From: Rhodothermales bacterium
GTDB lineage: Bacteria; Bacteroidota; Rhodothermia; Rhodothermales; Bin80
Length of the DNA: 64,000 nucleotides
Assembly (NCBI GenBank): GCA_958296045.1
Contig: CATQHT010000001.1
Coordinates: 124,001 to 188,000 of the forward strand
Direction: 5' to 3'
Below the pieces are notes generated by a model, which saw only the letters and a program-made list of their open reading frames with translations, had not been told where the DNA came from and did no database searches. Every line of letters starts with the position of its first letter. Position 1 is the first letter of the stretch. Made by a program: the position numbers and the translations under genes. Below, in pieces: positions 1 through 9,327 of this stretch.

Positions 1-633
1 AAGGTCCACCTCGATAAGAAAGCCGCCATCCGACTGGGTTGGGCGCCCCGCATAGTTGATCAGCACGGACTTGAAGATCGGGTCGCTTCCGCCTTCGGCA
101 AACCCCACTACAACATATTCCACATCGATGCGGGGCATGGTCGGAGGGTTACCATGCACGAAGATGGGCATGAGTGCCTCGGCCGGTTTGAGGGTGTCGG
201 GCTCTAAGACTTCGAGGGAAACCTCGCCAGGGATCGTGGTGACCGCAGTGGACGTCTCGCCGTCGGAACGCATCACTTCGAGGCGGTACGTTTCGTCCCC
301 GGTGGCCTTGAAAACCGCCCAGTAAACATGACGGTAGTCCCCATCGCTCAGCTGTATCACGCTGTCTCGCCACACCAGCTGCTCCCCGGTCTGGAGCAAT
401 GTAGAGGTGACCAATGCATCGATAGGATTCGGCTCGATGAGCTTGATGGTGCTCTTGATTTCAAAAACGCGCACTCCGTGCGTGTCGGCGCGCGGGTTGA
501 TGAGGCCGTAGATGGCGAACGGCCGATCCAGGCGCAGACGCGTGTCGACGGATTCTGTGCAACCAGTACCAAACGCTGCTAAGCACGCCCAGACGAGAAG
601 AGCGGACAGGATATGTGGACCGTGGCGGCTCAT
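1..633 (-). CDS. DUF4249-like outer-membrane lipoprotein (partial, runs off window start)
   Basis: The minus strand is open from an ATG at 633 to the window edge (211 codons), so the gene continues beyond the window. The start MSRHGPHILSALLVWACLAA is a signal peptide, with a cysteine near residue 27 (FGTGC) that could be lipidated although the lipobox is imperfect. The visible part contains a beta-sandwich-like repeat typical of extracellular domains (YWAVFKATGDETYRLEV). Its ATG overlaps the stop of the upstream TonB-dependent receptor gene as ATGA, so the two are translationally coupled. In Bacteroidota, lipoproteins in this position next to a receptor with a carboxypeptidase-regulatory-like domain are usually DUF4249 proteins, thought to sit on the receptor and help capture substrate. 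The family name is an inference from context and general look. Confidence 0.6.
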   Translation of the reverse strand, partial: MSRHGPHILSALLVWACLAAFGTGCTESVDTRLRLDRPFAIYGLINPRADTHGVRVFEIKSTIKLIEPNPIDALVTSTLLQTGEQLVWRDSVIQLSDGDYRHVYWAVFKATGDETYRLEVMRSDGETSTAVTTIPGEVSLEVLEPDTLKPAEALMPIFVHGNPPTMPRIDVEYVVVGFAEGGSDPIFKSVLINYAGRPTQSDGGFLIEVDL

Positions 634-2939
634 CTCGTCTCAAACTTCACGCTCACGGTTGGCACGAAAGGCAGCTGATAGCTCTTTTCTACGGTAAAGA
701 GGTCCAGAGCAAACAGGTTCTTGCGGTCATAAAGGTTGATGACTCCGACCTGAGCAATAAGGCTGTTCGATCCCCAGGCAATGCGCCGCTCCACGTTCAC
801 ATCGAGCCGGTGGTACGTGGGCAGGATGCCGCCAAAGGGCGTGCCATAGATGACGCGCTGGTCATCCGGGACGGTGAAGATGTCCTGGTACCCGTCCATA
901 TTGATAAAGCCGTCAAACCCGTAGACTCGAGTGAAGGGCCGGCCGGACCCAAAATTCCAGCGGGCACTCACCTCGTAGGCGCCGAGACGGAAGTTGGCAA
1001 CCACATTGAGCTGGTGACGCCTGTCATGCGGCGGCCGAAACCGCAGCCGGTCCCGCCCGAACCACACATTGATGGAAGGCTCTTTGGCTATATATTGCAC
1101 CGATGACAGCCCATAGTTGATGTACCCATAAAAGCGGGTATGGCGCATCTCCGCGCGCACATCCATGCCGATGACCTGCCCGTCCGCCCGCTGCAGACGC
1201 GTAGTGAAGCGCGGGAAGGATGTCCACTCCCCGATAAAGAGGTTGCTGAGCCGCTTGTAATACGCTTCCGCCGACAATTCAAGCCCGGTCGCAGGACTGT
1301 ACCGGTAGCCAGCCAAAGCATGTACGGAGCGCGACAGTTCCGTGGCGGGTGCGCTGCGCCACGCAGTGAACACGTTCGTGGCGTCACGCCGGTCGTTGAG
1401 TCCGAACACCTCCTGGTGGTAGAGGCCAGCCGCCGCACTGACTTCGTGCACATCGCGACTCCAAACAAGCCTCATCCGGGGCTCCAGGATGCTCTGCCCG
1501 TCGTCTTGCCCAGGAAACAGCTCCGCGATAACCGTCACGCGCGCCCGCAGCTCCGGTGTTAAGTAGAAGTCCGGTTCCAGGTACAGGCCCGCCTTATGGC
1601 GCCGGCTGTAGCCGACTTCGAGATTCTGAAAAAGCCCGCCGAGCTCGGAGGTGATCTGCGGCGCCCGCCAGAACAATCCCCAGTGCCATTCCGCGCGCTG
1701 GTAGAAGCTGGTCATGTTGACCGCATAGCTGAATCCCTCGAACCGGGACCAGCGCACTGGGTCGCCTGGTGGACCCTGCTCAGACTCCAGACGCGAATAG
1801 GAGAGAAGCACCTCGGCCACGAAAGGCAGCGCGCGCGGCAGCACGACATAGCGTGCGCCGATGGCGTGGTTGCGCCACGCCACCTCCTCCAAGATCCGGT
1901 CCTCGGACTTGAGTCCTATTGTTCCAGTGTCGTGCGTGTAGAGGCCGCTGATGGAGAGCTGACTGGTCGGTCCGATAATTACGTGCACCTTAGCAAAGGC
2001 ATCTCCAAAGGTGTAGGGCAGCTGCTGCGCCACGTAGAGCTGCGCAAACTGGCGAATCATGGACTGGCGAAAGGAGCCGATAATGGATGCCCTATTGCGG
2101 ATTAGTGGCCCTTCAAACTGAAGCGCACTCACGAAGGGGGCCACCGAGGCGGAGCCGTCAAAATCGCGCTTGTTGCCGTTGCGGGACTTAACATCGATCA
2201 CGGAGGAAATGCGCCCGGAGAACGGGCCTCCATACGCCGCCGTATGGATGTCGGCCTGCCGGATAATGTCGGACGGAAACGCGGAATAGAATCCCAGGAT
2301 GTGCGACGGCTGGTGCACATACATGCCGTCAATGAGCGTCAGGTTATGAGAAGGCTCGCCTCCTCGGATAAAGAGCTGGCCTCCGCGGTCACCCAGTGTG
2401 ATGACGCCGGGAAGTGCCGTAAGAAAGCTGGCAAGGTCGCCAGTAATGTCGGGGGTCGGAATCCGGTCAATATCTTGCGGCGTGACGATCTGTTGGCCAG
2501 CGGTGATGCGTGCAGCGCCGGTTTCTGGGGCGGCTTCGACGACAATCTCATCCAGCGGGTTGTCTACCTCAGCCAGAACTAGGTTAAGTGTCAGGCGCTG
2601 GCCTGCTACAAGGCGCAGTGTGTCCTGGTAGCTGGTATAGCCGACAAACGAGGCTCTTAGAAAGTAAATGCCGGGCGGGATACGCGTGAGGCTGTAGATG
2701 CCATCCGTGTCGGTGACGTTGCCACGGAGGTCACCGGCGCCAGATTCCAGAAGGATGTGGACGCCGGTCAGGGATTCGCCGTCACTGGCATCGGTGACAA
2801 AGCCGCTCATCGATGCGAGTTGGGCGTACGACAGCATAACCGGGCCCAACAGTAAGGCAGCGACCAGCGCAGCAGCGACGGTCGCGGATCGGAAGTGGGG
2901 GCGGGCAAAGGCCCGCGCAGATGCAGGCGGCGTTGGCAC
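630..2939 (-). CDS. TonB-dependent receptor with carboxypeptidase-regulatory-like domain
   Basis: A 769-aa outer-membrane receptor that would import an unknown ligand using TonB/ExbBD energy. A signal peptide occupies about residues 1-39 (AALVAALLLGPVMLSYAQ). Then comes a carboxypeptidase-regulatory-like beta-sandwich (about 43-125, GFVTDASDGESLTGVHI), a plug domain (about 135-250, containing LPGVITLGDRGGQLFIRGGE and LTLIDGMYV) and a beta-barrel ending in the short aromatic-rich strand VSVKFETR. The start is a GTG; no better ATG lies before the signal peptide. The downstream lipoprotein gene overlaps its stop by 4 bp. The substrate cannot be read from the sequence. The family is clear; the ligand is unknown. 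Confidence 0.9.
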   Translation of the reverse strand: MPTPPASARAFARPHFRSATVAAALVAALLLGPVMLSYAQLASMSGFVTDASDGESLTGVHILLESGAGDLRGNVTDTDGIYSLTRIPPGIYFLRASFVGYTSYQDTLRLVAGQRLTLNLVLAEVDNPLDEIVVEAAPETGAARITAGQQIVTPQDIDRIPTPDITGDLASFLTALPGVITLGDRGGQLFIRGGEPSHNLTLIDGMYVHQPSHILGFYSAFPSDIIRQADIHTAAYGGPFSGRISSVIDVKSRNGNKRDFDGSASVAPFVSALQFEGPLIRNRASIIGSFRQSMIRQFAQLYVAQQLPYTFGDAFAKVHVIIGPTSQLSISGLYTHDTGTIGLKSEDRILEEVAWRNHAIGARYVVLPRALPFVAEVLLSYSRLESEQGPPGDPVRWSRFEGFSYAVNMTSFYQRAEWHWGLFWRAPQITSELGGLFQNLEVGYSRRHKAGLYLEPDFYLTPELRARVTVIAELFPGQDDGQSILEPRMRLVWSRDVHEVSAAAGLYHQEVFGLNDRRDATNVFTAWRSAPATELSRSVHALAGYRYSPATGLELSAEAYYKRLSNLFIGEWTSFPRFTTRLQRADGQVIGMDVRAEMRHTRFYGYINYGLSSVQYIAKEPSINVWFGRDRLRFRPPHDRRHQLNVVANFRLGAYEVSARWNFGSGRPFTRVYGFDGFINMDGYQDIFTVPDDQRVIYGTPFGGILPTYHRLDVNVERRIAWGSNSLIAQVGVINLYDRKNLFALDLFTVEKSYQLPFVPTVSVKFETR

Positions 2940-3056
2940 AGTACTGCCAAAATAGCGAATTGGGCAGCCAACGGGGGCCTGTGTCTGGGTGCCAGGCGGC
3001 TGGGCCGCCGGCTGGGCTCACGGGTGCACAGCCAAGCAACTGAAGCGTCGGTCGCG

Positions 3057-3064
3057 TACTTTTG
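3057..3064 (+). promoter_or_regulatory. Candidate -7 promoter element (TAnnTTTG type)
   Basis: TACTTTTG matches the Bacteroidota -7 consensus TAnnTTTG and lies 30 bp before the chosen ATG (3095) of the Tat-exported isomerase gene, within the 155-bp divergent spacer. No good -33 TTG was found at the expected distance, so this is tentative. Confidence 0.35.
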
Positions 3065-3094
3065 TTTTGCAACCCCAGCCTATCCAAGAGCGTG

Positions 3095-3949
3095 ATGTAC
3101 CATTCCCGCCGTTCATTTCTCAAGGTAGCTGGCGCGGCCGCGGTGGCGGCTACGCTGCCAGGCACTTTGCGCGGTGCTCCGCGCCTGCCCCGAATCGCTC
3201 TTCAGCTGTACAGCATCCGCGAAGCTATGGCGAAGGACGCTCCAAGCGCGCTGGCGCGGGTGGCTGCCATGGGCTACAGGGCGGTGGAAACCGCCTTTTT
3301 TCCTGAGGGGTGGACCCTGGAAAAAGCCGCGCACCTTCTTGCCGACAGCGGTTTACATGCGGTGGCCTGCCATGTGGAGATTCCCGTGGGGGAGCACAAA
3401 GACGCGATGCTGGAAACTGCCGAGGCTTTTGGCGCAGAGCTGATGGTCTGGCATGGGTGGCCTGAAGATCCGAGGTACGGTACCGTGGACGGCATCAAAG
3501 AGCTGGCGGAGATTTACAACGAAGCGTCGGCCTTTGCCCAGGCGAACGGGCTTCGCTTCGGGGTGCACAACCACTGGTGGGAGCTGGAGGAGGTGCCCGA
3601 AGGTGTGCGCCCGTGGTATATTCTGCGCGACCTAGTGGAGCCGGAGGTCTTCTTTGAAGTGGATACCTGGTGGGCGAAGGTCGCAGGTATGGTTCCGGCG
3701 CAGGTTGTGGCTGACTTTGGCTCGCGTGCTCCTTTGCTGCACATCAAGGACGGAGCAATTCTGGGTGAGGAAGGCCCGATGGTGGCGGTGGGTGATGGGC
3801 TGCAGGACTTCCCATCCATTGCCGAAGCGGCTGGGGACGCAACAGAATACATGATTGTGGAGCTTGATGACTGCGACACAGACATGTTCGATGCATTGGC
3901 TAAGAGCTACGAATTCCTGACCGGCACCGGGCTGGCCGCAGGCTCCTGA
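3095..3949 (+). CDS. Tat-exported sugar phosphate isomerase/epimerase (TIM barrel)
   Basis: A 284-aa xylose-isomerase-like TIM-barrel protein. The ATG at 3095 is chosen because it starts MYHSRRSFLKVAGAAAVAA, a twin-arginine signal (SRRSFLK) followed by a hydrophobic stretch; the open frame extends 11 codons further but would bury the signal. Family landmarks include ALQLYSIREAM at the first strand, HNHWWE near residues 158-163, VDTWWAK, LLHIKDG and IVELDDCD, which supply the usual metal-binding Glu/His/Asp residues. Tat export implies that it folds in the cytoplasm and acts in the periplasm, a common arrangement for Rhodothermota and Planctomycetes members of this family. The exact sugar substrate is unknown. 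It is divergent from the TonB receptor, with no further gene behind it. Confidence 0.85.
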   Translation: MYHSRRSFLKVAGAAAVAATLPGTLRGAPRLPRIALQLYSIREAMAKDAPSALARVAAMGYRAVETAFFPEGWTLEKAAHLLADSGLHAVACHVEIPVGEHKDAMLETAEAFGAELMVWHGWPEDPRYGTVDGIKELAEIYNEASAFAQANGLRFGVHNHWWELEEVPEGVRPWYILRDLVEPEVFFEVDTWWAKVAGMVPAQVVADFGSRAPLLHIKDGAILGEEGPMVAVGDGLQDFPSIAEAAGDATEYMIVELDDCDTDMFDALAKSYEFLTGTGLAAGS

Positions 3950-4229
3950 AGTCTGCCGCGTGCGGACCAGTCGGGTACCGTCGAGCAAAGCATCGCTGGT
4001 TGCGGCTGAAGCCCCCGGGGATCGCCATCGGTTGTTGGTACTTCGCACTCCAATTGCACAGAATCGGCTGGGCGCGGGCCCTTACGTCAGTGTTGCGGGT
4101 GGTAAGACCGTCCAGAAGCGCCATATCTTGTCGTACAGCACCCATAAGGGCCATAAGGCAGAGGTACCAGGATGACGCATGGATACAGGCGCATGGTGGG
4201 CTAGGACTACCCGGTAATCACTCAAGCAG
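3950..4229. other. Intergenic, no gene seen
   Basis: About 280 bp between the isomerase stop and the presumed left end of the IS4-type element. Short frames exist on both strands but none has a recognisable start, composition or family look. Confidence 0.5.
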
Positions 4230-4274
4230 CTTGACAACGAGCCCTCAAGGTGCATAGGGCGGGCAGAGTTTGGC

Positions 4275-4364
4275 CATTCACCACGCGGTTACCCGACAAG
4301 AATAGCATAGCCCTCGTAGCGGGAGGCCTGCGCTTCGCGCTGGAGGTGAATGTTACGCTATTCT
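4275..4364. repeat. Interlocked inverted repeats at the transposase 3' side of the IS
   Basis: CATTCACC (4275-4282) pairs with GGTGAATG (4345-4352), and AGAATAGCATA (4299-4309) pairs with TACGCTATTCT (4354-4364, one mismatch). The two stems cross each other, which would give a pseudoknot-like fold, with a small GCGCTTCGCGC hairpin (about 4330-4340) between them. The stems are seen; function is unknown. Confidence 0.45.
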
Positions 4365-4527
4365 AAGTGGTAGATGCGAAGGGTCAAGGCCATTCGCGTA
4401 GCGAGCGTGAGTTAAGGGTGTAGGCACCGACCGCGACGGGTGCGTGTACCCCCTCGCTTTGCGGGCATGCACCTTGCGGAGCGTGCGGTGAGCGGAACCG
4501 TTGAGATTGCCGAACCTACGCCATGCG

Positions 4528-6822
4528 CTATGGTGGCTGGCGCTCCACAAGGTCGTAAATCGCTCCGAGTTCTTCGTAGGCTATGGCGCGCATCTGCAGA
4601 CTTGCGTACCCACGCCACATGATTTCGTGCCCAGGCGGCGGGTCGTGCTTTCGGTTCATGTAGCCGCCCATCATCGCCATCAACAGAATTCCCGAGGTGA
4701 GGTCCTTGAGTTCGGGAAGGTCGTAATTGCGGGCATAGACCCGCAACATATGCATCTCCGCGTCCGTGAAAATCACTTCCGCGTCCATGCTGGCAGTCAC
4801 ACGCCCCAACAGCGTCATGAGCATGAGCCGCCAGGACGTGACGATATACAGCGTTATTACCCGGTGCAGGTTCTCTGCCTGCTGCATGCGCAGCTTTTCG
4901 ACGCGGCAACCCGTCTTGAGTACCCGAAAGGTGTCCTCCACGCGCCAGCGCAGGGTGTAGTATTCCAGTATCTGCTCTGCCTCCTGTAGTGAGGTAACCT
5001 CCACGGTGGTTAGCAGAAACCACTCAATCCGATCTGCACCTTTGGGCGGTGCTATCTCACGAACGTGGACCGCGGAGACCTTCACGGGATCTTCGGCAAA
5101 CCCGCCTGTTGCTGGCAGCCTCACTTGGCGAAAACGCACCTCCATGCGTGCATTGCGCTTCGGACGGCCCTTGTGCGTGATCCGACCAGACTTCGCCCGA
5201 AGACTCAGACGCTCTACCAAGAGCTCCAGCACACCGGCAGCAGGTCCACGGCGCATGGCTTTAAACAGGCGATCATGGTTCTTACCCAGATTCCGATCGT
5301 GTTTGGCCCGAATCAGCACATCGGTCCGCTTCAAAGTGCGCTGCGCCGCAAAGATCTCGAATGCATCCGCTTCCCGGTCCATCACGCTAAGCACGCGCGT
5401 CTTGCGCGGCAGCGTCTGTGCAGCCTCATCTATGTCGCGAAGCCCGTCAATCCATTGATGCGTCGTGGTTTGCCCTTCCTTTTTTCTGTACGAACACCGT
5501 AATACTCCCAAGGGCAATCCCTCGTCGTTCAACGCCAGGGTCGCGTGCAGATGTACGCCGCGCGCCTGTGCCTTGGTCTGGTTACTACCGATTACTTCCA
5601 ATCCGTCGCACTGCGGACGTGTGCTGTAACTAATGTCTGTACCATCCTGCACGCACAGCACCGTTTTCTGGGTGCGCATCCGCTCAATGGTCCGCTGCCG
5701 GTGCGGCGCCAGTATCTTCGCAGGTGTGATGCCGAACCTATCGGCCTTCTCGATGAATCGCCAATATCCCCTTACAGCAGCTAAGTCTCGGTTGGGAACC
5801 GTGGTTACGGGCTTTCCCATCGTCTTTGCTACTAGTGCCGCGCTCTTTACCAGACGGGCGGTGCGCCGAATATGGCCCAACGCTGCACCGCCGAATTCCT
5901 GTTCCGCCCAAGAGTCGCTCGCCAGCCCAGCGCCCACCTCCAGCCGGGGTCGCAATTCCACATGCGGTACGCCCAGACGATCGCGCCACGCAGGATCCAG
6001 TTCATAGGCGAATACCTTCTTCCGTGAACGCTTTCCCACGCCGCTCGGTGCATGCCGACCGCGCCCCTGGGTGAGGCCTAAGTATTGGAAGCCTGCTGCC
6101 TTGAAACACGTACCCTCGTAACGTGGACCCACGAAGGTCTCTACCACGTAAGGTACATACATATACCGGGCCATGAAGTCGGAGGACAATCGCCGAAACA
6201 CGCGACCCAGCACGAAGCTCGCCAGATTCTTGCACCGAACACTTGGACGAATCAGAAAACGACTCAGGTTCACTACGCGCTTAAGATGGCCGCTGCGCTG
6301 CTCATGACTCCACGCCATCCACTGGTCCCGCGCCCTGAGATAAAGCGCAGCGGCAGAGAATCCGACCGCCCCCAGATAACCGTGGGCGCTCTTAATTAGG
6401 TAGCGCATTTGTGCTCCCGCAAAGGTGGTCACCCCCCGCGGATGCTCTTCGTCCATAAGCGTATTCCAGATGGCGCGATCTTGTGCGCTGTCTACTCGGA
6501 CGATCTCGAAATCCTCGATCTCGCGCACATCAGCCGGAACGTCCACCGCCTCTGGTACCGGTTTACCCAATAGCCGTGGCTTGGCGATTTGAAGCTTCAC
6601 CTGTGGAGGGGGTAAAACAATCTGCTCTTCAGAATGCAGCACCCTAAGGGCCTTCATGCAGCCCGCCAGCCGCTTCTCGCCACGTGCATCGACCAAGCGG
6701 AATTGATCGCACACCATACCCGCGAGCGCACGCCGACTCTTATCACGGTGCGCCGCTACCGTAGCCGACACCTCCGGCACGGCTCTGCGAAGCGTTTCCA
6801 AGATCCCGAGAGGCCCCTGCAT
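4528..6822 (-). CDS. IS4-family (Tn5-like) transposase with N-terminal DruA/DUF4338 domain
   Basis: A 764-aa fusion. The first ~270 residues resemble the DUF4338/DruA family, the domain named after the Druantia anti-phage system, with GYLGAVGFSAAALYLRARDQ, RFLIRPSVRCKNLASFVLG and VETFVGPRYEGTCFKAAGF. The remainder is a Tn5-like DDE transposase: an N-terminal DNA-binding segment (DSWAEQEFGGAALGHIRRTA), first Asp in CVQDGTDISY (D393), second Asp in VMDREADAFE (D482), and the IS4 signature Y-x2-R-x3-E-x6-K in YTLRWRVEDTFRVLK (E629). All three catalytic residues are present and the frame is intact, so it may be active. DUF4338 domains fused to IS4 transposases are known; what they do there is not established. 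It catalyses cut-and-paste movement of its own element. Confidence 0.85.
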   Translation of the reverse strand: MQGPLGILETLRRAVPEVSATVAAHRDKSRRALAGMVCDQFRLVDARGEKRLAGCMKALRVLHSEEQIVLPPPQVKLQIAKPRLLGKPVPEAVDVPADVREIEDFEIVRVDSAQDRAIWNTLMDEEHPRGVTTFAGAQMRYLIKSAHGYLGAVGFSAAALYLRARDQWMAWSHEQRSGHLKRVVNLSRFLIRPSVRCKNLASFVLGRVFRRLSSDFMARYMYVPYVVETFVGPRYEGTCFKAAGFQYLGLTQGRGRHAPSGVGKRSRKKVFAYELDPAWRDRLGVPHVELRPRLEVGAGLASDSWAEQEFGGAALGHIRRTARLVKSAALVAKTMGKPVTTVPNRDLAAVRGYWRFIEKADRFGITPAKILAPHRQRTIERMRTQKTVLCVQDGTDISYSTRPQCDGLEVIGSNQTKAQARGVHLHATLALNDEGLPLGVLRCSYRKKEGQTTTHQWIDGLRDIDEAAQTLPRKTRVLSVMDREADAFEIFAAQRTLKRTDVLIRAKHDRNLGKNHDRLFKAMRRGPAAGVLELLVERLSLRAKSGRITHKGRPKRNARMEVRFRQVRLPATGGFAEDPVKVSAVHVREIAPPKGADRIEWFLLTTVEVTSLQEAEQILEYYTLRWRVEDTFRVLKTGCRVEKLRMQQAENLHRVITLYIVTSWRLMLMTLLGRVTASMDAEVIFTDAEMHMLRVYARNYDLPELKDLTSGILLMAMMGGYMNRKHDPPPGHEIMWRGYASLQMRAIAYEELGAIYDLVERQPP

Positions 6823-7129
6823 GCCCGTAAGGTAACGGACACAAACGTAGTTGTCAAGTCGATCGCTTAAGCAAGGGGGAGGGCTAGGAGGTGCTGATGG
6901 CCGCTGTGGTGCTGGCCGCTTCCCAGGCGGCAGTTCTGGGGCTGGCCTAACAGCCTACGCCCGAGTCCGTGCAGGCCGTAGCGGTCGTGCAGATCGCTTC
7001 GGGCGTGCCGATCCATGTCAATGCTGGGGCAGACTGGGCTCTGGACCTTTGACCGACGGGCTGCGGCATTCTATATTAACTGGTTTGGGCGCGCATGTGC
7101 GTATCTGAACTTCGCTGCTGTAACGCCCA

Positions 7130-8340
7130 AAGCCCATCGTGGTACGAATGCGTTGCGACGCCCGTACCACGTGCGCTTCCGCGCGGACGCCGCACCCGAC
7201 CTTGCGGCAGGCAGCCTCATAGGGGAGACGGCCGTCGTCTACAGTGACCGCCTCCCGGTGCTACGGGCGCTTCCCATAGAGGCAACGTAGCGCATCGATC
7301 CCAACGATGCGCTGCTCTCTCGGAGATGAGCCATCTGCGTCTGCCAGAGGCCAGGGATCAGTACGGGAGGGAAGATGGAGCTCCGCGCGTGGCGATAGCC
7401 GCCGTGACGGCGGCGTTCAATGGTGCAATGAGGATATGCATGACAATGTGTGGATCAATGCCGACAGCAGCATTGATGACTCTTACAATGGGCTCATTGA
7501 TGATGTGCATGGCGTTAAGTTCGCCAACGGAGATGCTGCCGCCAACGACCCGAAAGGGCTGGCGGGCACACATTTCACTGCGCGTTGCGGCACCTTTTAT
7601 CGAAGGCATCGCAAACACCGTATCGACCAACAACATCGGTCTATCTGGTGCGGCATGGAATGCCGATATGATGCACGCCAATGCCGGTTGTTCGACTGCG
7701 GACTAGGTCCTCTGCTACAGGTTTGAGGGTCTGCTGTATGCCGCGGGCAACGGAGCCGACATCATTGTGGAGTTATGGTCCCAAACGGTCCCCAACGAAG
7801 CCGCGGCTCAGTTTGTCGAACAGCCGCTTCATGCGGTCGCAGACCTCGGTGTACTCGTCGTGACCGCCGCCGCTGGTAACAGCGTTAGCGCGGATGAGTA
7901 CAGGTACTACCCGGCGCGGAACGCACGCGTACTGACGGTAGGCGCGACCGAGAATGACGTACGCTTGCGTAATGGGAGTTCACACTTCGGCAAGCTCGTT
8001 GCCGTATTTGCGCCCCGAGCCAGCATCGTGGTGACCCAGGTCCATAGCACGATTGAGCGGGTTTCCAGCACGTCGATGGCTATGCGTCACCACGAACCTG
8101 ACAGATGACCAGGGGGCAGCGGATTGCCAACTTTAAGGACTCGCGCCCAGGCAAAGACATCTGTCGTATAGCCGCGATCTGCGGCGCCTTCTACAGCACG
8201 CACCGGCTGCGCTATCTCAAGCCCAGAAAGGCCACCACACTCCCCGAGGATATTGAAGGAAAGGGGCGAATTTGGACTAAGCCCTCGGAGGTGATGTCCG
8301 ATGTGGGCGCCCTTCTTGGTTATCGCCTGTTAGATTGATA
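7130..8340 (+). pseudogene. Decayed subtilisin-like (S8) serine protease gene
   Basis: Pieces of a subtilase appear in order but in different frames with several stops. First a prodomain-like piece, RPYHVRFRADAAPDL (about 7167), then RIDPNDALL (about 7293). Next ADSSIDDSYNGLIDDVHGVKF (7458-7520), the usual calcium/Asp-His region, and NDPKGLAGTHFTARCG, where the catalytic His loop GHGTHVAG has decayed. Then NTVSTNNIGLSGAAWNADMM in another frame. Finally a long stretch holds LGVLVVTAAAGNSVSADEYR, the oxyanion-hole region, and SSTSMAMRH, a damaged copy of the catalytic-Ser motif GTSMATPH (around 8070-8090). Short frames from 8105 to 8340 may be its tail but are not recognisable. Frame jumps and the loss of catalytic motif residues make function very unlikely. 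Confidence 0.7.
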
Positions 8341-8488
8341 CGCTTGATTTCGATGCTGGTGAAGGGCTTGGTCGACTACCGCGATCAGCGCCGTATCCGG
8401 CACACGATGCCTGAGCTGCTGCAGCAGGTGCTGCTGTCGTTTATGCAGTATTCAGCGGTCCCTCCTGTCAGCAATCCCCAACCCTATA

Positions 8489-9142
8489 TCAGAAAGAACG
8501 ATACGCTCCCAATTTCACCGATGGCCGCACTCTGTGCCTATTGTGGCGGGAGAGGGGGATGAATGCCTGAACTTCGGCGTTAACGGCCAATCGGTTCGCG
8601 AAGGGTATGGCTAGACGCACCCCTGCCTCCCAAGTGCCAAAGCGATCCCGGTAATCTGTGCCAGAGCTGCCGTCAGCACCGGCTCCGCCCACATAGTGAG
8701 CCTGGAGGAAATGATATGACAGCCCGGTCAAGAGATCCAAGGGAAAAGCATAGGGATCCACATAGAATCGTATGCCAGTTATATAGCTTCGGTGAGAGTA
8801 AGTTATGCAGTCTCTGCATGCTTCCGAGATCTTGTTGATGCCGTCATCCCAGTACCCTGCATAGAGTTCGCCACTGGTAGCGATTAACCCGTTATAAAAT
8901 GTGCCCAGCTTTCTGCCGATTTGCGCTTCCGTGTATAACGCATACCTGGGCAGATCGACGCTTTTCTCCTGTAGGTTACGGATTAGCCCACTCTTTACCG
9001 AAATGACCGGTGAAATGGATTGCGCGGCTGTGTTCGATACCAGCATCATACTGACCGCTAATGTCAGAATGACAGCATGTTGCAGCACTTTTGTCACGTT
9101 GACGTCAGGATGGCGTAGCTTTCGATTCATGGATCTGTTCAT
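8489..9142 (-). CDS. Predicted outer-membrane beta-barrel protein, function unknown
   Basis: A 217-aa protein from an ATG at 9142. This start is preferred over a longer frame from 9250 because it is followed by a signal peptide (VLQHAVILTLAVSMMLVSNTAAQ region), is preceded by a GGTGG ribosome-binding-like run, and overlaps the upstream small ORF's stop as ATGA. After cleavage near TAAQ the chain shows alternating aromatic/polar strands (ALYTEAQIGRKL, ELYAGYWDDG, ITGIRFYVDPYAF, WEAGVRLAIPF, PSVKLGAYRSF) ending in an aromatic Phe, as in small outer-membrane barrels. Two cysteines (ACRDC) could form a surface disulfide. No specific family was recognised. Confidence 0.6.
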   Translation of the reverse strand: MNRSMNRKLRHPDVNVTKVLQHAVILTLAVSMMLVSNTAAQSISPVISVKSGLIRNLQEKSVDLPRYALYTEAQIGRKLGTFYNGLIATSGELYAGYWDDGINKISEACRDCITYSHRSYITGIRFYVDPYAFPLDLLTGLSYHFLQAHYVGGAGADGSSGTDYRDRFGTWEAGVRLAIPFANRLAVNAEVQAFIPLSRHNRHRVRPSVKLGAYRSF

Positions 9143-9327
9143 TTCACCACCGAAGGATTCACAACGCGGTGCACACCGCCGGTCGTCGGATTGACATCCA
9201 CCTGAAAGATGCGACCCGCTTGTCCAGGAGGGAAACGCGGTCTTGTCCAAAAGACACGTACCAGGGACACAGGGCCAGTAATAGAGCGATAAGAAGTCGG
9301 TTGAGTGGCGGCGTTAACGGTGGTCAT
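9139..9327 (-). CDS. Small ORF coupled to the barrel protein, possibly a gene remnant
   Basis: A 62-codon frame whose stop overlaps the start of the barrel-protein gene (ATGA), which is the main reason to take it seriously. The last half, GQAGRIFQVDVNPTTGGVHR, reads like the end of a secreted repeat protein, so this may be the 3' stub of a larger gene. No clear ribosome-binding site precedes its ATG. Confidence 0.3.
   Translation of the reverse strand: MTTVNAATQPTSYRSITGPVSLVRVFWTRPRFPPGQAGRIFQVDVNPTTGGVHRVVNPSVVK

Larger units (their letters stand above)
4230..6858 (-). mobile_element. IS4-type insertion sequence carrying a DruA-domain transposase
   Basis: The boundaries are proposed from a 9-bp inverted repeat: CTTGACAAC at 4230-4238 and its complement GTTGTCAAG at 6850-6858. 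It encloses the 764-aa transposase gene and about 290 bp of non-coding DNA beyond the transposase stop. No matching target duplication is visible next to the repeats, so the element may be old or the ends may lie a few bases away. Size (about 2.6 kb) fits the single large gene. Confidence 0.5.

Noticed and set aside
4221-4229. Target-site duplication of the IS4-type element
   Set aside because: The 9 bases before the left repeat and after the right repeat do not match.
4412-5023. A 203-aa minus-strand ORF
   Set aside because: It lies across the 3' end of the transposase gene in another frame and shows no protein-like composition.
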